DNA of 64,000 bases from Clostridium sp. BNL1100 (GTDB taxonomy: Bacteria > Bacillota > Clostridia > Acetivibrionales > DSM-1351), in NCBI RefSeq assembly GCF_000244875.1, contig NC_016791.1, positions 1,989,001-2,053,000 on the forward strand, read 5' to 3'. Made by a program: the position numbers and the translations under genes. Numbering within the stretch: position 1 is the stretch's first letter; the number at the start of each line of letters is the position of its first letter. Below are positions 9,574 to 17,391 of this stretch, one piece after another. A model generated the notes under the pieces. That model saw only the letters and a list, made by a program, of their open reading frames with translations, did no database searches and was not told where the DNA came from.

Positions 9574-9685
9574 AGTCTTATTAGAGACTTAAATTATAAA
9601 ATTTCCATTTGTTAGGAGGAAGCTCTAAATACAGAAAGTAATTCTAAGAATATAGAAAGGCAGCCCAAAAAACTGAAGTCAGTGA

Positions 9686-9823
9686 GAAAATGAAGTTGTG
9701 TTAAAATTAGAAAATGGTAAATGGGTCGTTTATGTAACAGATGAAAGAGCTAGTAGTATTACAAAGTCAAGAGATGAATATTTAGATGAAGAAAGCGCAT
9801 GTGGAGGATTATACAGGAAGTGA
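9686..9823 (+). pseudogene. Remnant of a third immunity-like gene
   Basis: A 45-codon open stretch bounded by TGA at 9683 and TGA at 9821, with the readable core LKLENGKWVVYVTDERASS followed by an acidic tail. This strand pattern resembles the C-terminal half of small immunity proteins (Imm59-like wording is tentative). There is no complete start region, so it is probably non-functional debris of an immunity array. Confidence 0.35.
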
Positions 9824-9937
9824 TATTAATCCATGATATAAATAAAGACCTTATAGCAAAATTTTCGCCACTTCGGTCAATAAAGGGACGAGCTATGTAA
9901 AAATATATAATTGATTTCCGATAATATTAATATAAAG

Positions 9938-9983
9938 CACTTCTTTTATAACAAATTTTTGTTACGAAAGAGGTGTGTTTTTA
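9938..9983 (+). terminator. Terminator at the end of the immunity remnants
   Basis: Stem CACTTCTTTT (9938-9947) with GAAAGAGGTG (9966-9975), two G-U pairs, followed after TG by TTTTTATT. It probably ends the toxin-immunity transcript. Confidence 0.6.
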
Positions 9984-9991
9984 TTGAATTA

Positions 9992-10563
9992 AAGGGGACT
10001 GGGAACCTTCCTGAATGGACTTGTAAAATTATTTGCAAAATTTTTGGCAAAATCGAAAAGAATAAGTAGCTTTATAGACAAAACAGTAGACCCCAAATAT
10101 GTAAACACCCTGGCAGATATCCTTAAAAGGGAGAAAATTTAGTACTGGATTTACTGGCTACAGCCTTGGCAATGGCACTGGGCTTTAAGTTCGCCGTAAA
10201 AGGCATAAAGCAGCTAAGGGCGGTATCAAAAAAGGGATAAAAGCAACTGCCGGAGGAGCAAAGAAGCTGGTTACAACAGCAGGAAAATGCATCAAGAGCC
10301 TGCTTAAATCAGGAACGGAACTGGTATCCAAAACAGGCAGCATGAGAGAGCCTAAAAACGGATTTTCAAAGGGAGTAAAGAAACTCAAAGGCCTGATAGA
10401 CAAAATATTAAGCAAATTCAGGTTCAAAAAGTTCAAAATCCAGGGAAAAGGATTCCACATATACATATATGGGGAGGTCAATCCTAATCTCACAGATGTA
10501 ATTCACAGTGTCAACTTAGCATTACAAATTTTACAGCTTGCAGTATTTGAACAAGTGTACTAA
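9992..10563 (+). pseudogene. Decayed, internally deleted second copy of the toxin gene
   Basis: 9992 to about 10155 matches 6985 to about 7158 of the intact toxin gene, and about 10157-10484 matches about 7925-8301. The roughly 770 bases between are deleted, and small indels break the frame (an in-frame stop arises near 10140). The similarity stops exactly after the codons for GEVNP, where the intact gene continues WVLL. Here an unrelated 23-codon tail follows and stops at 10561. This is a relic toxin with a different or lost C-terminal domain, or a silent donor cassette for tail exchange. Confidence 0.8.
10157..10484 (+). repeat. Long imperfect direct repeat of 7925-8301
   Basis: Both copies run from ACAGCCTTGGCAATGG through the Lys/Gly-rich linker to the GGGGAGG(T/C)(T/C)AATCC junction. 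The copy is close to identical over long stretches (for example the codons for KLKGLIDKILSKFRFKKFKI), with a deletion between two TGGCAATGG repeats and another near 10345. Such homology could support recombination between the cassettes. Confidence 0.8.
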
Positions 10564-10647
10564 AATGGGACATACGAATCTAATTCTTTTAAACTTCAAA
10601 ATTAAAAACCAGAAGTCCGTTATTTACAAATCGCCATGGAGGTAGAA

Positions 10648-12015
10648 ATGTTCATTCATAATATTATTAAGTCAAGCGAGACTATTTTGGAATCTATACA
10701 TGACGGAATTGCTATAGCAGACAGCGAAGAAAACGTTATATATGTAAATGAAGCCAATTACCGTATTACAGGTATTCAGGCAAGCGAATTTCTGGGTAAA
10801 AAGGTAAGTGAAGTTGTTCCTGGTTCGCATATTCCTCAAGTTCTGACAACAGGAAGCAAGCTGATAGGAATAAAAACGAGAGTAAATGATAGAGACGTAA
10901 TATCTAATATTGTTCCGTTTGTTTATAATGGCAAGGTTGAGGGTGCAGTATCTATATTCAGAGATATTTCTGAAATTAGAGAACTAAACCAAAAGCTTAA
11001 AGATGCAAAATCAACAATTAAGCATCTTTATGAAGAATTGGATTTTCTTACTGATGCAGACAGCAATATTGTAGTAGGAAATAATAATGCTATGATTCAG
11101 ACTCTAAAAACGTCACAAAAAGCCTCAAGGGTAAGTTCTACAGTACTATTGCAGGGTGAGAGCGGAACCGGAAAAGAAGTAATAGCCAGATTTATTCATA
11201 AACATGGCACAAGGTCTGCAAAACCATTTATTACAGTAAATTGTGCTGCTATTCCGGAAAGCCTTTTGGAAAGTGAACTATTCGGATATGAAGAGGGAGC
11301 CTTTACGGGAGCTAAAAAAGGAGGAAGACCCGGTATGTTTGAGTTGGCTGATACGGGTACTATCTTTCTTGACGAAATAGGGGATATGAACTTCCACCTT
11401 CAGGCTAAATTGCTTAGGGTATTGCAAAGCCGTGAGATTATGAGGGTTGGGGGAACACGTCAAAAGCAAATAGATGTAAGAGTTATAGCTGCTACGAATA
11501 AAAATTTGATACAAATGGTGCAGGAAAATACGTTCCGTGAAGACCTATACTATAGATTGGCTGTCATAAAGATTTCAATTCCATCCCTGCGTGAAAGGAA
11601 AGAGGATGTCCACCTTTATATACAAAATGCGGTAAATAAAATTGGTAAACGTCTTGGAAAGACGGTTTCTGTAACACCAAGAGCAATAAAGCTGCTTACT
11701 GAATATTCATATCCGGGTAATATCAGAGAACTGGAAAATATTATGGAGGTTTGCCTTGTAAGCGATGAAGACGGGATTATAGACATAAACGATTTGCCCG
11801 ATAACGTTTTTCCAATAAAAAAAGAAGTTAAACACAATATAAATCTTTCTTTTAATGAATTTCCATCTTTAAGTGAAGTAGAAGCCTTGGTTTTAAGAAA
11901 GGCAATAGAGTCATACAGTTCCAAAGCTGATGTTGCAAAGAATTTAAAAATTTCTAGATCTACTCTTTATAGAAAATTAAAAGAATACGGGCTAGAAGAA
12001 GAATTAAAAGAATAA
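10648..12015 (+). CDS. Sigma-54-dependent transcriptional activator, PAS-AAA+-Fis
   Basis: 455 aa from the ATG at 10648, chosen because GGAGG at 10638-10642 lies 5 bases upstream. The ATG at 10636 overlaps that RBS. Order: PAS-type sensor (about 10-115), short coiled linker, AAA+ domain with Walker A GESGTGKE (about 168), the sigma-54 contact loop GAFTGA (about 218), FLDEIGDM, the arginine-rich VRVIAATN region, and a C-terminal Fis-type helix-turn-helix (KNLKISRSTLYRKLKEYGL). It hydrolyses ATP to open sigma-54 promoters. It lies just upstream of a canonical -24/-12 promoter for the lyase gene and is probably its activator. The PAS ligand is unknown; an aromatic amino acid or its catabolite is a reasonable guess. 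Confidence 0.88.
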   Translation: MFIHNIIKSSETILESIHDGIAIADSEENVIYVNEANYRITGIQASEFLGKKVSEVVPGSHIPQVLTTGSKLIGIKTRVNDRDVISNIVPFVYNGKVEGAVSIFRDISEIRELNQKLKDAKSTIKHLYEELDFLTDADSNIVVGNNNAMIQTLKTSQKASRVSSTVLLQGESGTGKEVIARFIHKHGTRSAKPFITVNCAAIPESLLESELFGYEEGAFTGAKKGGRPGMFELADTGTIFLDEIGDMNFHLQAKLLRVLQSREIMRVGGTRQKQIDVRVIAATNKNLIQMVQENTFREDLYYRLAVIKISIPSLRERKEDVHLYIQNAVNKIGKRLGKTVSVTPRAIKLLTEYSYPGNIRELENIMEVCLVSDEDGIIDINDLPDNVFPIKKEVKHNINLSFNEFPSLSEVEALVLRKAIESYSSKADVAKNLKISRSTLYRKLKEYGLEEELKE

Positions 12016-12035
12016 TGTATTAAAATGATACATTA
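12013..12035 (+). promoter_or_regulatory. Candidate upstream activator site 1
   Basis: Perfect inverted repeat TAATGTAT (12013-12020) / ATACATTA (12028-12035) with a 7-base spacer, overlapping the activator's stop codon. Its core TGTATTAAAATGATACA recurs in slightly altered form at 12160-12176, as expected of dimer sites for a Fis-type HTH activator. It is about 250 bases before the -24 element. Confidence 0.5.
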
Positions 12036-12043
12036 TCGTAGAA

Positions 12044-12092
12044 ATAAAGCTGCTTGAGTGTTTTAAAATGAGACACGAGGCAGCTTTTTTAT
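12044..12092 (+). terminator. Terminator after the sigma-54 activator gene
   Basis: AAAGCTGC ... GCAGCTTTTTT flanks an internal GTGT/ACAC pairing and ends in TTTTTTATT. It separates the activator transcript from the lyase promoter. Confidence 0.75.
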
Positions 12093-12159
12093 TGTATACA
12101 ACATCGAAATATTGTCTATCCAAGCGTGGAATAAATGATTTTTAATAAAAGACTGAAAG

Positions 12160-12176
12160 TGTATCAAAATGAATCA
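12160..12176 (+). promoter_or_regulatory. Candidate upstream activator site 2
   Basis: TGTATCAAAATGAATCA matches the core of the palindrome at 12016-12032 at 14 of 17 positions and sits about 115 bases upstream of the -24 element, the usual distance for a sigma-54 activator site. Confidence 0.5.
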
Positions 12177-12276
12177 GATATCTTTGAGCTTTAATAAATT
12201 TGTGCAAAAACTACAAGCAAATATACAAAAATATATAAAAAATTATTAAAAACTAACAATTTTAGAGTCAAAATTT

Positions 12277-12293
12277 TTGGCATGAATCTTGCT
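12277..12293 (+). promoter_or_regulatory. Sigma-54 (-24/-12) promoter of the lyase gene
   Basis: TTGGCATGAATCTTGCT matches the consensus YTGGCACGRNNNTTGCW at every fixed position except one (C to T after GGCA), with correct GG-to-GC spacing. It lies 52 bases before the lyase ATG and downstream of two candidate activator sites. A sigma-54 activator and rpoN are adjacent. Confidence 0.85.
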
Positions 12294-12344
12294 GTTATAT
12301 ATGTATGTAAGTCAATACAAATATGATGGAAGAAGGAGATACAA

Positions 12345-13973
12345 ATGAAACAATACAAGCTGAATGTTGAAACCCCACGTTCTTTTGCGTATGTGAAAAG
12401 AAATATTCCAAAAGTAACTGTTGAGCAGCGTGAACGCGCTCTGCAATCCACTCATTATAATGAATTTGCGTTCCCAGCTGGAATGCTGACTGTTGACTGT
12501 CTGTCTGACTCTGGTACAACTGCTATGACAGATCTACAGTGGAGTGCAATGTTTCTCGGTGACGAGTCCTATGGCCGTAACAAAGGTTACTATGTACTGC
12601 TTGATACAATGCGCGATGTATTTGAGCGCGGTGATGATCAAAAACGTGTTATCGACCTTGTTCGTACTGGTTGCGAAGATATTGAAAAAATGATGAACGA
12701 AATGTACCTCTGTGAATATGAAGGTACACTTTTCAACGGTGGTGCCGCTCAGATGGAACGTCCAAACACTTTCGTTGTTCCACAGGGTCGTTGCGCAGAA
12801 TCACTTTTGTTTAATGTTGTAAGTCAAATTTTGAACACTCGTTATCCAGGTAAGAACTTTACAATACCTTCCAATGGGCACTTTGATACCACAGAAGGAA
12901 ATATTAAGCAAATGGGTTCCACACCACGTAACCTATACAATAAGGATTTGCTATGGGAAGTTCCGGAAGGCGGAAAATATGAGAAAAACCCATTTAAGGG
13001 GAACATGGACATTGAGAAGCTGGAAAACTTGATAAAAGAAGTTGGACCTGAAAATGTTCCGTTGGTATACTCTACTATCACAAACAACACAGTATGCGGA
13101 CAGCCTGTTTCCATGGCTAACATCCGTACTTGTAGCGAGATAGCTCACAAATACAACATTCCATATATGCTGGATGCTGCTCGTTGGGCTGAAAACTGCT
13201 ATTTTATTAAGGTAAATGAAGACGGTTATGCCGATAAGTCTATATTTGAGATTGCAAAAGAAATGTTCTCATATTGCGACGGATTCACAGCAAGCTTAAA
13301 GAAAGACGGACATTCAAACATGGGTGGTGTATTGGCATTCAGAGACAAAGGTTACTTCTGGAAGAACTTCTCTGATTTCGATGCTGACGGTAATGTAACA
13401 AAGGATGTTGGTATAACACTTAAGGTAAAACAAATTTCAACATTAGGTAATGACTCTTACGGTGGAATGAGCGGCCGTGACATCATGGCTTTGGCATGCG
13501 GTCTGTATGAAAGCGGACGCTTTGAATATTTGCAGGAACGTGTAGGACAGTGTGAATATTTAGCACAGGGCTTCTATAAAGCTGGTATTCCAGTAGTTCT
13601 CCCAGCTGGCGGACACGGTGTATATATTAACATGGATAAATTCTTTGACTACGAACGTGGTCATGATACATTTGCTGGACAGGGCTTTAGTATTGAATTA
13701 ATTCGTCGTTATGGTATCAGAGTATCAGAACTTGGTGATTATAGTATGGAATATGACCTTAAGACTCCAGAACAACAGAAGGAAGTTTGTAACGTTGTTC
13801 GTTTCGCTATCAATCGTAGCCAGCTGTCACAAGAACATTTGGACTATGTTATAGCTGCAGTTACTGAACTGTACAAGGACCGCGATAGTATCCCTAATGT
13901 GAAGATAGTTATGGGACATAACCTCCCAATGCGTCACTTCCATGCGTTCCTTGAGCCGGTTTATAACAAGTAA
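12345..13973 (+). CDS. PLP beta-eliminating lyase, tryptophanase/tyrosine phenol-lyase family (large form)
   Basis: 542 aa, longer than typical family members (about 456-471 aa), mainly through an extra segment near residues 96-140. Family signatures: LSDSGTTAMTDLQW (53-66), GDESY, the aspartate in YMLDAARWAEN near 277, the PLP lysine in TASLKKDGH (K320 expected), SYGGMSGRDI (371-380) and MRHFHAF (529-535). R378 aligns with the tyrosine phenol-lyase substrate arginine (R381 of the Citrobacter enzyme), but H531 aligns with the tryptophanase histidine (H463 of E. coli), so the substrate is unresolved. The reaction releases an aromatic leaving group, pyruvate and ammonia via 2-aminoacrylate. It has a strong AGAAGGAG RBS, and its arginines are mostly CGN codons, unlike its neighbours. 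Permease and RidA follow. Confidence 0.85.
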   Translation: MKQYKLNVETPRSFAYVKRNIPKVTVEQRERALQSTHYNEFAFPAGMLTVDCLSDSGTTAMTDLQWSAMFLGDESYGRNKGYYVLLDTMRDVFERGDDQKRVIDLVRTGCEDIEKMMNEMYLCEYEGTLFNGGAAQMERPNTFVVPQGRCAESLLFNVVSQILNTRYPGKNFTIPSNGHFDTTEGNIKQMGSTPRNLYNKDLLWEVPEGGKYEKNPFKGNMDIEKLENLIKEVGPENVPLVYSTITNNTVCGQPVSMANIRTCSEIAHKYNIPYMLDAARWAENCYFIKVNEDGYADKSIFEIAKEMFSYCDGFTASLKKDGHSNMGGVLAFRDKGYFWKNFSDFDADGNVTKDVGITLKVKQISTLGNDSYGGMSGRDIMALACGLYESGRFEYLQERVGQCEYLAQGFYKAGIPVVLPAGGHGVYINMDKFFDYERGHDTFAGQGFSIELIRRYGIRVSELGDYSMEYDLKTPEQQKEVCNVVRFAINRSQLSQEHLDYVIAAVTELYKDRDSIPNVKIVMGHNLPMRHFHAFLEPVYNK

Positions 13974-14000
13974 TATTTAACAATAGGCAGTCTGTTATAG

Positions 14001-14027
14001 GAAGCGTGAAAAATCATTTCACGCTTC
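14001..14027 (+). terminator. Hairpin between lyase and permease genes
   Basis: Perfect 11-bp stem GAAGCGTGAAA (14001-14011) / TTTCACGCTTC (14017-14027), loop AATCA, without a strong T-run. It is likely a partial terminator or 3' stabiliser giving more lyase than permease mRNA from one transcript. Confidence 0.55.
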
Positions 14028-14056
14028 TTCAATCAAATACAAAGGGGGACTCCTGA

Positions 14057-15436
14057 ATGAGTGCAAACTCAAACGACAAGCATGAGCTCAAACGTGGACT
14101 TAAAAACCGTCATATACAGATGATAGCTCTGGGTGGTGCTATTGGTACAGGATTATTTTATGGCTCATCCACTACGATAAAACAAACAGGTCCATCAATA
14201 TCATTAGCATATGTAATTGGTGGAATAATTATTTTCTTCATCATGAGAGCCTTAGGTGAAATGTCTGTAGATAACCCTGTATCAGGTGCATTTAGTCACT
14301 ATGCATATGAAAATATAGGTGAATTTCCAGGTTTCCTTTCAGGTTGGAATTATTGGTTTAATTACATTGTAGTAAGTATGGCGGAACTCTCGGTTGTAGG
14401 TATCTATGTAAACTTCTGGCTACCAGATATCCCAACATGGTTATCCTCACTAATATTCCTTGTTATTATTACTTTGGTAAATCTAATAAGTGTAAAACTT
14501 TATGGTGAATTTGAGTTTTGGTTTGCAATTGTCAAAGTTATAGCAATTATAGCGTTGATTGTTCTTGGATTATTCATGATATTCACTGGTATAGGAAACG
14601 GCGGACAACCTACAGGATTTAGTAACCTATGGGCTCATGGCGGATTCATTCCTAATGGTATTTCAGGGTTACTGTTCTCATTGGTTATGGTAATGTTCTC
14701 ATTTGGTGGTGTTGAACTTATCGGAATAACTGCAGGTGAAGCTGATGATCCATCAAAGAGTATACCTAAAGCAATAAATCAGGTTGTATATAGAATATTG
14801 ATATTCTATATTGGTGCGCTGGGCGTTATGATGACTATCTTCCCATGGAATAAACTTGGAGAAACTGGAAGTCCTTTCGTTGAAATATTCTCAAAGATCG
14901 GTATCCCTGCTGCAGCCGGAATCCTAAATGCAGTTGTGTTAACAGCAGCTGTTTCTGCTTATAACAGTGGCCTTTATAGTAACGGCCGTATGCTTCACGG
15001 ACTTGCTCTTCAAGGAAATGCACCAAAGGCTCTTGCTAAGGTAAGTAAGAATGGAACACCAGTAGTTGGTGTACTAGCTTCATCAGCATTGACACTAGTT
15101 GCAGTAGCATTGAATTTCTTTATGCCTGGAAAAGTATTTTCATACTTAATAGCTATAGCAACTATTGCAGGTATTATTAACTGGACAATGATAATTATTA
15201 CACAGCTTAAGTTCAGAAAATCAAAGAGTGCTGAAGAAGTAAGTAAATTAAAATTCAAGATGCCATTTTATCCTATATCCTCATATATTGCTCTAGCATT
15301 TATGGCTATGATTGTTGTTCTTATGGCAATTATGCCTGATTACAGAATAGCTGTTATTATTGGACCAATATGGATATTAGTTTTATATATTGCATTTAAA
15401 TTAAAAAAAGGTTCAAGTAAAAAAGCAATTAAATAA
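14057..15436 (+). CDS. Amino-acid permease, APC superfamily (AAT family)
   Basis: 459 aa with about 12 membrane segments. The N-terminal RGLKNRHIQMIALGGAIGTG (about 13-32) is the hallmark of the AAT group of amino-acid:proton symporters. EFPGFLSGWNYWFNYI and the GEADDPSKSIPKAI loop are also family features. GGGGG at 14044-14048 lies 8 bases before the ATG at 14057. It lies 83 bases after the lyase and 54 bases before ridA, so it probably imports the lyase substrate, an aromatic amino acid. Exact specificity cannot be read from the sequence. Confidence 0.88.
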   Translation: MSANSNDKHELKRGLKNRHIQMIALGGAIGTGLFYGSSTTIKQTGPSISLAYVIGGIIIFFIMRALGEMSVDNPVSGAFSHYAYENIGEFPGFLSGWNYWFNYIVVSMAELSVVGIYVNFWLPDIPTWLSSLIFLVIITLVNLISVKLYGEFEFWFAIVKVIAIIALIVLGLFMIFTGIGNGGQPTGFSNLWAHGGFIPNGISGLLFSLVMVMFSFGGVELIGITAGEADDPSKSIPKAINQVVYRILIFYIGALGVMMTIFPWNKLGETGSPFVEIFSKIGIPAAAGILNAVVLTAAVSAYNSGLYSNGRMLHGLALQGNAPKALAKVSKNGTPVVGVLASSALTLVAVALNFFMPGKVFSYLIAIATIAGIINWTMIIITQLKFRKSKSAEEVSKLKFKMPFYPISSYIALAFMAMIVVLMAIMPDYRIAVIIGPIWILVLYIAFKLKKGSSKKAIK

Positions 15437-15490
15437 AAAATAACAAATAGCAAATAATAAAGAATAATTAAATTTTTAAAGGAGAAGTAA

Positions 15491-15871
15491 ATGCAAAAAG
15501 AAGTAATTTTTACTGAAAAAGCTCCTGCAGCAATCGGGCCTTATTCACAAGCTGTTAAGCTTGGAAACATGGTTTATACTTCCGGGATGATACCAGTGGT
15601 ACCGGAAACCGGTGAAGTGGCTCAAGGAGATGCAGCTGCGCAAACTGAACAGGTTCTAAAGAATCTAAATGAGGTGCTGGTTACAGCCGGTACTAATTTT
15701 GATAATGTAATAAAGACAACTGTATTTATTAAGAACATGGGAGATTTTGCAGCAATTAATGAAGTATACAAAAAATACTTTACAGTGAATTTCCCTTCAA
15801 GATCTTGTGTGGAAGTAGCAAGACTTCCAAAGGACGTATTAGTAGAAATTGAATGTATAGCCGTAATATAA
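15491..15871 (+). CDS. ridA: RidA family enamine/imine deaminase
   Basis: 126 aa, full length for RidA (YjgF/YER057c/UK114). Visible: APAAIGPYSQAVKLGNMVYTSG near the N-terminus, the conserved arginine in FPSRSCVEVARLPKDVLVEIE (about residue 104), and the C-terminal IECIA. RidA hydrolyses reactive enamines such as 2-aminoacrylate, the first product of PLP beta-eliminating lyases. Its position in the lyase-permease unit therefore makes direct metabolic sense. RBS AAAGGAG lies at 15478-15484. A strong hairpin follows. Confidence 0.92.
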   Translation: MQKEVIFTEKAPAAIGPYSQAVKLGNMVYTSGMIPVVPETGEVAQGDAAAQTEQVLKNLNEVLVTAGTNFDNVIKTTVFIKNMGDFAAINEVYKKYFTVNFPSRSCVEVARLPKDVLVEIECIAVI

Positions 15872-15891
15872 AGTTTTTATGAAAACTAATT

Positions 15892-15936
15892 AACCAATAG
15901 TCCGGGGCTCAATAGCTCCGGACTATTGGTTGTTGT
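15892..15936 (+). terminator. Terminator after ridA
   Basis: Perfect 14-bp stem AACCAATAGTCCGG (15892-15905) / CCGGACTATTGGTT (15918-15931), followed by TGTTGTAG. It closes the lyase-permease-ridA unit just before rpoN. The T-run is weak, so some read-through into rpoN is possible. Confidence 0.7.
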
Positions 15937-15954
15937 AGTTGCTGGAGGTAACAT

Positions 15955-17313
15955 ATGAATATTGAAATAAATTTAAATCAGAAAATGTCTCTATCTCCGC
16001 AGATGCAGCAATCTATGGAGATTCTCCAGATGAGTACACAGGATTTGATGGATTATGTTAAACAATTAGCTGTGGACAACCCGGTGGTAGAGATTGAAGA
16101 CCAACCTTATGAAAATGACAGATATGAGGTACTTAGGAGAAAACTGGAATGGCTTGACTCTGTAACCCAAGAATATAGAGTTTACAACCATGACTTTGAA
16201 GATGATGAAGACAATAAAGATGTGGCGCATTATGTACCAAGTGATGATGAGGATTTATATCATCATTTGCAATCACAATTAAACTTAATGAAAGAACCTC
16301 AGAAAATCTATAAAGCAGTGCAATATATGATAGGCTGTATTGATGGAAACGGGTATCTTCAAGAAAAAATAGATGATATTGTAAAGACAATTAACATTGA
16401 CAAAAGTACAGTAGAAAAGGGCTTACACAAGCTCCAATCAATGGAGCCGGCCGGTGTAGGGGCAAGAAACTTAAAAGAATGTCTTCTGCTTCAATTAGAG
16501 AGACTTAATCAAAATGATCCAATTGTTATTACACTCGTAAACAGTTATCTTGAATTACTTGGAAAAAATCAGCTTGATCTCATTGCTAAGAGATTGGATG
16601 TTTCAATAGATAAAGTTAAGGATGCATACAAAGTTATTAAAAAGTTGAATCCCAGGCCGGGAATGGGATTTGGAGCCAGAAAAGATATTCATTATCAAAC
16701 ACCGGATTTGATAATTGTAAAATTCAGCGATTACTATGAGGTACTTTTAAATAATTTTTCAGCTCCTCATATTTCAATTAGCAGCTACTATCGGAACGTC
16801 CTTGTACAAAATCCTTCCGATGAGGTTAAGAATTATATTTCAGAAAAAATAAAAGAAGCTGATTGGGCTATTAAATGTATATCACAGAGAAATAATACAT
16901 TGTTAAACGTCACAAGAATGATTGTGGATCAACAAAGGGGCTTTTTTGACAAGGGTGCAAGTTATCTTATACCTATGAATCAGAAAAGTATAGCAGATAA
17001 GCTGGAAATACACGAGTCCACTGTGAGCCGTGCCATAAGAGGAAAATATCTTCAATGTTCATGGGGGGTATACGGTCTTGATTACTTCTTTACAAACGGA
17101 CTTTCTCTTGGTTGTGATTCTCAAATTGTTCCGGATGCTATAAAATCAGATATTAAGAAGATAATTACAGGAGAGGACAGAAAGAAACCTTATAGTGATC
17201 AGAAAATTGCAGAAATACTAAACCAAAAAGGAATAAGTATAGCAAGAAGAACGATAACAAAGTATAGAGAGGATATGGATATTCCGAAGGCAGCGATGAG
17301 AAAGGAATACTAA
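15955..17313 (+). CDS. rpoN: RNA polymerase sigma-54 factor
   Basis: 452 aa. The Gln/Met-rich activator-interacting region I starts at the N-terminus (LNQKMSLSPQMQQSMEILQM), followed by an acidic linker, the core-binding domain (LLQLERLNQNDPIV onward), the HTH (ADKLEIHESTVSRAIRGKYL, about residues 344-363), and the RpoN box near the C-terminus (ARRTITKYREDM, about 427). It directs polymerase to -24/-12 promoters with ATP-dependent activators. Both such an activator and a canonical -24/-12 promoter lie within 6 kb upstream, so the gene is next to one of its probable targets. Confidence 0.95.
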   Translation: MNIEINLNQKMSLSPQMQQSMEILQMSTQDLMDYVKQLAVDNPVVEIEDQPYENDRYEVLRRKLEWLDSVTQEYRVYNHDFEDDEDNKDVAHYVPSDDEDLYHHLQSQLNLMKEPQKIYKAVQYMIGCIDGNGYLQEKIDDIVKTINIDKSTVEKGLHKLQSMEPAGVGARNLKECLLLQLERLNQNDPIVITLVNSYLELLGKNQLDLIAKRLDVSIDKVKDAYKVIKKLNPRPGMGFGARKDIHYQTPDLIIVKFSDYYEVLLNNFSAPHISISSYYRNVLVQNPSDEVKNYISEKIKEADWAIKCISQRNNTLLNVTRMIVDQQRGFFDKGASYLIPMNQKSIADKLEIHESTVSRAIRGKYLQCSWGVYGLDYFFTNGLSLGCDSQIVPDAIKSDIKKIITGEDRKKPYSDQKIAEILNQKGISIARRTITKYREDMDIPKAAMRKEY

Positions 17314-17391
17314 GTAAGGATTCAACGACAGATAGACAAAAATCTTGACTTCATAAAATAAATTGTAATAAAATGGATGAAATAATTAAAA

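Noticed and set aside
9900-10000. Insertion sequence or integrase scar explaining the decayed island
   Set aside because: No transposase or integrase fragments, terminal inverted repeats or target duplications were found. The hairpin at 9938-9983 reads as an ordinary terminator.
10342-10563. A 73-codon open frame as an independent gene
   Set aside because: It lies inside the decayed toxin copy, lacks an RBS, and its first 50 codons are the toxin linker sequence.
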